A stretch of DNA of 64,000 nucleotides from contig PAPM01000047.1 of the NCBI GenBank assembly GCA_002708905.1, positions 62,001 through 126,000 of the forward strand, written 5' to 3'. The notes beneath the pieces were generated by a model. The model saw only the letters and a program-made list of their open reading frames with translations. It had not been told where the DNA came from and did no database searches. This document shows, in pieces, positions 56,005-62,499 of the stretch; positions within the stretch are counted from its first letter, which is position 1, and every line of letters begins with the position of its first letter. The DNA is from Pseudomonadales bacterium (GTDB taxonomy: Bacteria; Pseudomonadota; Gammaproteobacteria; Pseudomonadales; Ketobacteraceae). Made by a program: the position numbers and the translations under genes.

Positions 56005-56224
56005 ACGCGTCACCTCCCGCCGCAAAATATTTCCGGCACTGATCCTGTGCCTGGTGTTTGGCTTGTTCGGTACCCACCGTTTCTACGTTGGCAAGGTGGG
56101 TACCGGCATTCTGCAGATGCTGACCCTGGGAGGGCTGGGATTCTGGGTGATTTTTGATGCCGTATTACTGATCCTGGGTAAATTCGTTGATGCAGAAGGC
56201 GCCCAGCTCAGAGACTGGACCTGA
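55988..56224 (+). CDS. TM2 domain membrane protein
   Basis: The 78-residue protein has a TM2 domain: LVFGLFGTHRFYVGKVGTGILQMLTLGGLGFWVIFDAVLLI in outline, two membrane segments joined by a short turn. It starts at TTG 55988 with AAGGAG 7 bases before it, overlapping the end of tag by 17 bases, so it is translated from the same message. TM2 proteins have no general known function. Confidence 0.8.
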   Translation: MPPEPKRVTSRRKIFPALILCLVFGLFGTHRFYVGKVGTGILQMLTLGGLGFWVIFDAVLLILGKFVDAEGAQLRDWT

Positions 56225-56243
56225 CCGCTCACCAGAGCGTAAG

Positions 56244-57521
56244 TTAGTTCACCAGATCATAAAACCGGTCCGTAATGATATTGCGGAACGGGCCGCGTTT
56301 GCCTTCCAGCTGCTCAGCACAACGAATAATGGCGCCGTTCAACCGTGCAATCCTGGTATCCCCGAACGGCGAAGTCCCCCCACTGCTATTTACGGTAAAG
56401 CCCCCCCCCAGGCGCCGACTGGGGTCGCACCAGGCTCCGGAGCCACCCCAGCCAAAATGCCCAAAGGCGTCCGGCGTACGCGGCCCGGTGGTGAAGACCC
56501 GATGAAACCCAAGGCGCCAGTGCATCGGCAAAGGCACCACCAGGTCAACACGGCGACTTTGAATCTCGGCCATTTCCCGAATCCGTTGCGGCGACAATAT
56601 CCGCACGCCATCCAGTTCGCCGCCTTCCGCAATTGCCCCGTACATGCGGGCAAGCGAGCGGGCGGTGAACATGCCGTTAGCGGCCGGAATACAGCTCTGT
56701 ACCACTCGGGGATCATTAAAACTGAAGCGGCCGATGCCCCTGGGCGCGAGACCCGCAGCAAATCCCTTCGGATCAGCCCCCATAATACGAAATGCATTTT
56801 TGATCAGTTGACCCTGCGCCTGCCTGATCAGGCTGGGTCTACGTCGTTGTGATCGCTCCGAGGGTGGCCTGGATTCCTCAGCATAGGCCGTTAGAATAGC
56901 TCTGCGGGACATCTGCTCTTCCGGCAAGCCCACAAACATGCCATCCAGCCCCAAAGGCAGCACCAGCAGCTCAAACAAGAGTTCTGAGAACGATTTGCCG
57001 GTTACACGGCTCATCACCTCCCCCAGCAACCAACCATAGGTAAGACCATGGTAGCCGTGACGGGTGCCGGGTCGATGGGATGGTGCAGACTTCTCCAGAC
57101 TGTCAATCATGTGCTCCCAATCCAGCATGTGCATGGCATCTTCAATCATGCTGCGGATATTATAGAGACCGCTTTGATGGCACAGCAGATGACGAATGGT
57201 GATCTCGCCTTTCCCAGCTCCTTTGAATTCCGGCCAATAAAACGCTACAGGCTTGTCGTATTCAATCAACCCCCGGTCCACCAGCATGTGCAGCATGACG
57301 GAAGCCACACCTTTGGTGGTGGAAAAAGACAATGCCAGGGTATCCTCCAACCAGGGGTTGCCCGCCTTGTCCCGTTTTCCAGCCCAGATGTCCACCACAC
57401 TCTTGCCTTGGTAGTACACGGCCAACGCAGCACCGCTGCGCCCATCCTCCGGGATTTGCCCGATAAACTCCGCTGCCACTGCACTGAAACCGGGGTGCAC
57501 ATAACCTTTATATTGCATCAC
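56244..57521 (-). CDS. serine beta-lactamase-fold esterase
   Basis: The 425-residue protein belongs to the class C beta-lactamase/EstB fold. STTK (Ser and Lys in SxxK), YHG (Tyr in the YxN position) and GHFGWGGSGAWCDPS near the end, replacing the KTG box, are visible. No signal peptide, so cytoplasmic. Such proteins are esterases or peptidases more often than true beta-lactamases. It overlaps the stop of the ArsR-type gene in the form ATGA, so the two form one operon. Confidence 0.85.
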   Translation of the reverse strand: MMQYKGYVHPGFSAVAAEFIGQIPEDGRSGAALAVYYQGKSVVDIWAGKRDKAGNPWLEDTLALSFSTTKGVASVMLHMLVDRGLIEYDKPVAFYWPEFKGAGKGEITIRHLLCHQSGLYNIRSMIEDAMHMLDWEHMIDSLEKSAPSHRPGTRHGYHGLTYGWLLGEVMSRVTGKSFSELLFELLVLPLGLDGMFVGLPEEQMSRRAILTAYAEESRPPSERSQRRRPSLIRQAQGQLIKNAFRIMGADPKGFAAGLAPRGIGRFSFNDPRVVQSCIPAANGMFTARSLARMYGAIAEGGELDGVRILSPQRIREMAEIQSRRVDLVVPLPMHWRLGFHRVFTTGPRTPDAFGHFGWGGSGAWCDPSRRLGGGFTVNSSGGTSPFGDTRIARLNGAIIRCAEQLEGKRGPFRNIITDRFYDLVN

Positions 57522-57853
57522 ACCTTCTCCTCATGGTTTTGCAGAGAGCCTTTGTCTAAAGAGCCTTTGTCACGAAAGAACAGTTGCAGGTACTCACAGG
57601 TGGCTTCGTTAAGAAAACAGGTCACATACTTTCCCTGCTTCTCCACACTGATCAAATCCGCATTCACCAGCTCCTTGATATGATGTGACACCGTGGGCGC
57701 TCCCACATTCAACGCACTGATGAAGTCCGTCAGGGCACAGCCTGCGAACTCTTTCGAAGACAGCGAACGTCGGCGCAGAATCTCCTGGTAGATCTGCAGT
57801 CGATTGGGATGTGACAGCGCCTTGAAGGCCTTGGCCAGTTTTCGGTTATCCAC
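57518..57853 (-). CDS. ArsR-family transcriptional regulator
   Basis: The 111-residue protein starts at GTG 57851-57853 with GGGAGAGG 7 bases before; a longer frame starting at 57949 has no such site and contains the operator. KAFKALSHPNRLQIYQEILR and VGAPTVSHHIKELVNADLI are the two ends of the winged helix. Two Cys (GCAL, TCFLNEATC) could sense a metal or oxidation, though the CxC pattern of ArsR is absent. It probably controls itself and the esterase. Confidence 0.8.
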   Translation of the reverse strand: MDNRKLAKAFKALSHPNRLQIYQEILRRRSLSSKEFAGCALTDFISALNVGAPTVSHHIKELVNADLISVEKQGKYVTCFLNEATCEYLQLFFRDKGSLDKGSLQNHEEKV

Positions 57854-57877
57854 CTGAAAGCCTCTCCCGGGAATTTC

Positions 57878-57893
57878 ATACTTCGATAAGTAT
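57878..57893. promoter_or_regulatory. ATACTT-CGAT-AAGTAT operator
   Basis: A perfect 16-bp dyad lies 25 bp upstream of the ArsR-type start and overlaps its likely -10 (TATACT on the minus strand). It is the expected place for an autoregulatory ArsR operator. Confidence 0.6.
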
Positions 57894-57988
57894 AAAACTA
57901 TTGTGTCAGGATGGCACCCTTCTACCCTATTCACCATCACACCCCTCATCTATAATGCGCGCCATTCATTGGCCAGGTTTCGCACAAC

Positions 57989-58795
57989 ATGCTGTCTGAC
58001 AACTACCAAAATCGTTTTGGCGGTATTGAACGTCTCTATGGAGCGGGAACCCTCGCCATCCTACAGCAGGCTCATGTCTGCGTGGTGGGCATCGGCGGCG
58101 TCGGCTCCTGGGCAGCGGAAGCTCTGGCCCGTTCCGCGGTGGGTGAAGTCACGTTGGTGGATATGGATGAGATCTGTGTATCCAACACCAATCGGCAGAT
58201 TCACGCTCAAACCGGAAACTACGGTAAAGTCAAAGTGGAAGTCATGGCGGAGCGCCTGCAGGCAATCAACCCCGATATCCGCTGCCACGCTGATATGGAT
58301 TTCGTCACAACCGGCAATGTGGCGGAGAAAATGCGTAAGGATTTTGACTTCGTGTTGGACGCCACCGACAGTGTGAAGCACAAAGTCGCCATGATTGTTT
58401 ATTGCAAGCGCAACAAAATTCCCATCTATGTGGTGGGCAGTGCCGGCGGCCAGACCGATCCTACCCGGATACAATATGCGGACCTGACCCGTGCCGAGCA
58501 GGACCCTTTACTGGCTCTGGTGCGTAAAAAGCTACGCCAGGAACACGGCTACAGCAGCAACCTCAAGCGCCGCTTCAGTATCGAGTGCGTCTATTCCGAT
58601 GAACCCGTGCTGTTTCAGCAACCGGATGGGAGCGTTTGTTCCACCAGACCACCCGCCCATGCTGACAGCAGTGTACGGCTGGACTGCGCCGGAGGCATCG
58701 GGGCATCAACCTGCGTGACCGCTAGCTTTGGATTTGTGGCCACTTCACGTATTATCAAAAAAATATTGGATAAAGCACACCGAACTGGGTCATAG
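57989..58795 (+). CDS. tcdA: tRNA threonylcarbamoyladenosine dehydratase
   Basis: The 268-residue E1-like protein has the ATP-binding pattern VVGIGGVGSWAAEALARS, DMDEICVSNTNRQIHA, the Cys of the RFSIECVYSDE segment and GGIGASTCVTASFG. TcdA (CsdL) dehydrates t6A to the cyclic form ct6A in tRNA. Length and motifs equal E. coli TcdA. Start at ATG 57989. Confidence 0.9.
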   Translation: MLSDNYQNRFGGIERLYGAGTLAILQQAHVCVVGIGGVGSWAAEALARSAVGEVTLVDMDEICVSNTNRQIHAQTGNYGKVKVEVMAERLQAINPDIRCHADMDFVTTGNVAEKMRKDFDFVLDATDSVKHKVAMIVYCKRNKIPIYVVGSAGGQTDPTRIQYADLTRAEQDPLLALVRKKLRQEHGYSSNLKRRFSIECVYSDEPVLFQQPDGSVCSTRPPAHADSSVRLDCAGGIGASTCVTASFGFVATSRIIKKILDKAHRTGS

Positions 58796-58826
58796 TCGGT
58801 GTAGGAATGAAGTACGGATACCAATA

Positions 58827-60476
58827 ATGAAACATCTGAAACAACTTAGTTTGGCCACCCTTTTAGCTTCGGTGCTGGCACTGGCAGCAGGCGCACAAGC
58901 AGCCTCCGAAAGCGGGTACATCAATATTGACGGTCAACCACTGGGCCTGGAGCTAACGCCAAGGAACATAGAAGCGTATGGCGTAAAGGTTGCGACCCAA
59001 AACCAGTTCTTTTCTATTCAATTGAAAGACTTTCCGAATAGCGTCGGGCGCGCAGCGCTGATCGATGGAAAATGGCAAGGGTTGCTGCACCATAATGGAC
59101 AACTACACCTGATCGATGACGTGGCGGCTAGCGCTGAGGACGTTCAGCAAAGCCGTTTTGTGGCCCAGACCCTGAACCAGGATATGAACCTGGGACAATG
59201 TGGCTTTACCCCTAGGGCGCCGAACCAACCCCTAAGCAACATTACTCCGCGTTCCCTGACCACCAATGCGTTGCAAATCGACTACGACTCCTACTGTACG
59301 GATACAGTGGATGGCGTCTGTCTGGTAGGACAACTAACCCTGGTTTTTGATAGCCAATTCGAATCCGACTTTGGCGCCAGCTATCAAGCACAAGCGGTCG
59401 CCATTGCAGAGTACGTGGATCTGATCTACAAGAGTGAGTTCAGTATTGTATTCAACAAACTGCGTATGGCCTTCGGGGCCGGCGACCAGTTTGGTGGCGA
59501 AAACAATATTGATGCCGTACTTGATGATATGACCGATCAGCGCATTGACGGTGCAACTTCCTCATTTGATCCCAACGTGTTCTCAATACTGCATTTCATC
59601 AGCGGCCGAAACTACAACGAGAACGGCCCGGCAATCGGTATCGCATATGGTCCGGAGTATGCTAGTTACCCCACGCCGGTGGAGCCGTTGCTGTGTTCCG
59701 GATACGCGATTGGAACCTCCCAGGTATTTGGCAGCGGCAGTAACCGCACAGCACTGACCTCACTTATTGTTGCCCATGAAATCGGACATAACTTCGGCTT
59801 CCTTCACGATGGCGACGACCCTGAGGTCAGCTCCTGCTCCGCTACTGATTTCATCATGGGAGCAGAACTCAATCCCGGCGCAACCAACTTTTCCTCCTGC
59901 TCCAACGAAGCCGTCGGCCCCAACCTCAGTGGTATTCGCAACATTGAACGCTGTTTTGATTTCCCCATCAACGTGTCTCTGCTGAAAGATAGCGGTAATC
60001 CCGCGACGGCCGACCCCGGGACCATTATCAACACAAGCTATACCATTAACGCGGCTGCCCGCAGTGATCGAACCCTCAACGTACGCTTGAGGGGTGACAT
60101 AACCACCAGCGCCGCAACCATTCTAAGTGCTTCCGTGGACGCCTCAGCCTGCACGATCTCCAATGGCGGTACCCGCTACACCTGCAACCTTGCCAATGCC
60201 AGTACACACAACCTGGATCTGCAGCTTCAAGTTGCGTTAAGTGATCTCAACCTCCTGCATCAAATTTCCAGTACGGCAACCGATGACTTCGACGTTGATT
60301 CCGACGATAACCAGGTGCAGGAAACCATTGCTGTAGTTGGCTCTGTCGACCCGACCGCTCCAGGAACGGGCACTCCCGATCTGCTCACCAGCAATGGCAG
60401 TGGCGGTGGCGCATTCAGTTGGTGGTGGTCGCTTAACCTAATTCTCTTGTTTGCCTTGAGACGGCGGCTAGCGTGA
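58827..60476 (+). CDS. secreted reprolysin-like metallopeptidase with GlyGly-CTERM
   Basis: The 549-residue protein has a signal peptide (LATLLASVLALAAGAQA), a propeptide-like region to about 150, a catalytic domain with zinc motif HEIGHNFGFLHD (H317, E318, H321, H327), and a C-terminal beta domain (about 400-520). The end has the GlyGly-CTERM form: a Gly-rich turn (GSGGG), a hydrophobic stretch (WWWSLNLILLFAL) and RRRLA. Such tails are processed by rhombosortase and the protein is then released through type II secretion. Neither rhombosortase nor T2SS genes are in the window. Confidence 0.8.
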   Translation: MKHLKQLSLATLLASVLALAAGAQAASESGYINIDGQPLGLELTPRNIEAYGVKVATQNQFFSIQLKDFPNSVGRAALIDGKWQGLLHHNGQLHLIDDVAASAEDVQQSRFVAQTLNQDMNLGQCGFTPRAPNQPLSNITPRSLTTNALQIDYDSYCTDTVDGVCLVGQLTLVFDSQFESDFGASYQAQAVAIAEYVDLIYKSEFSIVFNKLRMAFGAGDQFGGENNIDAVLDDMTDQRIDGATSSFDPNVFSILHFISGRNYNENGPAIGIAYGPEYASYPTPVEPLLCSGYAIGTSQVFGSGSNRTALTSLIVAHEIGHNFGFLHDGDDPEVSSCSATDFIMGAELNPGATNFSSCSNEAVGPNLSGIRNIERCFDFPINVSLLKDSGNPATADPGTIINTSYTINAAARSDRTLNVRLRGDITTSAATILSASVDASACTISNGGTRYTCNLANASTHNLDLQLQVALSDLNLLHQISSTATDDFDVDSDDNQVQETIAVVGSVDPTAPGTGTPDLLTSNGSGGGAFSWWWSLNLILLFALRRRLA

Positions 60477-60603
60477 ATATCATCACAATTTCGTCCGTTT
60501 TTTATTCAGCTGCACTCCAGCTGTGAAGGAAATAACAACGGAAAGCTCCTCAATATCTCTCCACCTACTAAACTGGTGAGATAGACCTTGCAGGAGTTTT
60601 CCA

Positions 60604-61815
60604 ATGGCCATTTTTCATCAGGACGCTTTCTTCTGGCGTTTAATCAATCTGACCCGCTCCCTTTCCACCGAGACAGACAAGTGGAAGCTGTTCAGCAATA
60701 TCCTGGACGAATGCCAGGAAATAACCCATTGCGATGGCGCAACCCTCTACCTTCTGGAAGAAGATGAAGCCGGCTCCCGTCTGGATTACGCGATGATCCA
60801 GAACAAGTCTCTGGGGTTGAACCAGAAATTTTGCGAGCCCGGCCAATCTGCGCTGACGCCCATCCGAATTCAGACCACCGATTCCGACAACAACCAGACT
60901 CACAGCATTGCGGCCTACTGTGCGCTCCGGGCGAAATCCGTTTGTGTGGAAGATGTATATACCTCAAGCCAGTTCAACATTTGTGGCATCAAGGCCTTCG
61001 ACGATCTGTTTGATTACCGCACCCGCTCTGTGCTTTCCGTGCCGGTGATCAAACCCGGGCGCCGGGTACTGGGTGTTATCCAACTGGTGAACCCACTGAA
61101 TCCGCTTTCGGGAACAGTGGCCCACTACTCAGAAACCCAAATCGCGATCATTGAATCCCTGGCCGCACTGATGGCGACCATATTGGAGAGTGCCGAACTG
61201 GAGCACGCAGAAGGGGGCCTATTGGTCAGGCTGTCCCAACCCAAGGGGACTGATGCCATTTTTGAGCGGGTGCTGGATGAAGCCATGCGAGTCACCCGCG
61301 CTGACGGCGGTACCATCTACTGGTATCGGGAAGACGAGCCCAAGCGGCTGGAGTTTGTCGCCCTGAAAAACAGCTCACTCAATTTGTCCTTCACTGCCTT
61401 CGAGTCCGAGTCCAGGGACATTGCACCTCTGATGCTCGAGGAAAATGGTGAACCCAATCTACAAAACGTCGCCACTTTTACGGCCATCAGCAAGCAGGTG
61501 GTCAACATTGATGATGCCTATAACAACACCACTTTTGACTTCTCAGGCATGAAAAATTTTGATCAGCAGTATCACTACCACTCAAAGTCCTTCCTCAGTG
61601 TTCCGCTTTTGAATCACGCACAAGAAGTAATCGGTGTCATGCAGCTGATTAATGCTCGCAATGCCTTCAACCAGGATGTGATCCCCTTCTCCTCCCAGTT
61701 GGAGCCTTTGGTCAAAGGTTTGGCTTCCTACGCTGCGATGACGCTGGAGAACGATATGCTGGTCCACGCCAACAAACACCCTAATAGATCAATCAGCAAA
61801 ACAGCCATTAATTGA
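60604..61815 (+). CDS. tandem GAF domain protein
   Basis: The 403-residue protein has two GAF domains (about 30-195 and 215-385), each with the characteristic strands and YDxxx/FDxxx turns (CVEDVYTSSQFNICGIKAFDDLFDYRTRSVLSVPVI, VNIDDAYNNTTFDFSGMKNFDQQYHYHSKSFLSVPLL in outline). There is no catalytic output domain. GAF domains bind cyclic nucleotides or other small ligands. Its neighbour, the cyclase gene, makes a cyclic nucleotide link plausible, although unproven. GCAGGAG precedes the start. Confidence 0.85.
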   Translation: MAIFHQDAFFWRLINLTRSLSTETDKWKLFSNILDECQEITHCDGATLYLLEEDEAGSRLDYAMIQNKSLGLNQKFCEPGQSALTPIRIQTTDSDNNQTHSIAAYCALRAKSVCVEDVYTSSQFNICGIKAFDDLFDYRTRSVLSVPVIKPGRRVLGVIQLVNPLNPLSGTVAHYSETQIAIIESLAALMATILESAELEHAEGGLLVRLSQPKGTDAIFERVLDEAMRVTRADGGTIYWYREDEPKRLEFVALKNSSLNLSFTAFESESRDIAPLMLEENGEPNLQNVATFTAISKQVVNIDDAYNNTTFDFSGMKNFDQQYHYHSKSFLSVPLLNHAQEVIGVMQLINARNAFNQDVIPFSSQLEPLVKGLASYAAMTLENDMLVHANKHPNRSISKTAIN

Positions 61816-61910
61816 TCAAAAACCTCCCATTGCGGCACTTTTGGTAATTTTTCACAAAATGCTTTGGTAATTTGCCAATAAAAAACCATGCCGAATGCTA
61901 CTACTATTTA

Positions 61911-62080
61911 AATCAGGCGCTTAAGAACACCGCGAGCACCCTTCGTTCTGGGCGCCTTCCTCGGAATACATATTCGAGGAACTCACAACTATGCGAGCAC
62001 CAACTGGCCATGAGTACGGATGCTCTGGAACGGTCAGTATGTGTTGGTAAGGGATGCGAGCCCCTTACCAACACTTTTTT
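61911..62080 (+). ncRNA. candidate multi-hairpin small RNA with repeated loop motif
   Basis: Four hairpins follow each other. Hairpin 1: AGGCGC/GCGCCT plus AGAAC/GTTCT (61915-61957), loop of 16 nt. Hairpin 2: TTCCTC-GAAT/ATTC-GAGGAA (61957-61981). Hairpin 3: ACTCA/TGAGT (61981-62015), loop of 25 nt. Hairpin 4: the terminator (62041-62074). Loops 1, 3 and 4 hold GCGAGCACC (61932), GCGAGCACC (61993) and GCGAGCCCC (62056), 61 and 63 nt apart. Coding is unlikely because the only ORF here runs through the terminator. No promoter could be fixed; TACTATTTAAAT at 61902-61913 is AT-rich and a possible -10. Known families I remember do not match. Confidence 0.5.
62041..62080 (+). terminator. strong intrinsic terminator
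   Basis: GTGTTGGTAAGGG and CCCTTACCAACAC form a perfect 13-bp stem, loop ATGCGAGC, followed by six T. It is the last hairpin of the candidate RNA or, if that RNA does not exist, a terminator for the GAF gene. Confidence 0.9.
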
Positions 62081-62138
62081 AACTTAGGGTCCGGCTTTCG
62101 GGGTTAGTTGGCGAGAATACATTCAACATGGAACTACG

Positions 62139-62348
62139 ATGCAAGCTGTGAAACTTGATATCCATACTGCCCTGCAGCAGGCCCAAGGCTGGCTGAAATA
62201 TGAGGGTATCGTGCAGGTTCAAACCTCCAAAACGCCCAATGGAGACACCATTGTGGTGCTCACCAACTGCAACCCAGCCGCTATTACGGCCCCCGTTCCT
62301 TCCTATTTTCAGGGTTTTCCTGTCATTTTTTGTCAAACCCGCCCCTAA
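62139..62348 (+). CDS. small hypothetical protein
   Basis: The 69-residue ORF (ATG 62139, TAA 62346-62348) has normal amino-acid composition, with a helical start (LDIHTALQQAQGWLKY) and a strand-rich end (DTIVVLTNCNPAA, PSYFQGFPVIFC). GGA lies 6 bases before the ATG, so the ribosome-binding site is weak. It lies between the terminator and the cyclase leader. I do not recognise it. A conserved small protein is plausible, a chance ORF possible. Confidence 0.45.
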   Translation: MQAVKLDIHTALQQAQGWLKYEGIVQVQTSKTPNGDTIVVLTNCNPAAITAPVPSYFQGFPVIFCQTRP

Positions 62349-62419
62349 AATGTGGCATTGGCATCCTAAATCGCGCGGTTTATACTTGAATCAATAAGTA
62401 GTACAGTCGTTCAAAAAAC

Positions 62420-62445
62420 GGCCCAGCTCGCATTAAAATTGGGCC
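62420..62445. promoter_or_regulatory. hairpin in the cyclase leader complementary to the RNA loop motif
   Basis: GGCCCA (62420-62425) and TGGGCC (62440-62445) form a stem 55 bases upstream of the cyclase ATG. Its plus-strand loop contains GCTCGCAT (62426-62433), the exact reverse complement of ATGCGAGC in the third and fourth hairpins of the candidate RNA. On the minus strand the same stem is followed by six T, like an intrinsic terminator. Confidence 0.5.
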
Positions 62446-62499
62446 AAATGGTGTTTTGCGCGCTGCACGAGTCTAGCGGACAGGATTCGGGAACATTAC

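Noticed and set aside
56244..57521. True class C beta-lactamase
   Set aside because: No signal peptide and the YxN and KTG boxes are replaced; the esterase-like branch fits better.
61872..62087. 71-codon ORF between the GAF and cyclase genes
   Set aside because: It runs through the 13-bp terminator hairpin and its T-run, has no ribosome-binding site and an amino-acid composition unlike a protein.
62349..62499. Intrinsic terminator on the minus strand at 62412-62445 as the end of a gene
   Set aside because: No minus-strand gene precedes it. The hairpin is better treated as a leader element until an antisense transcript is shown.
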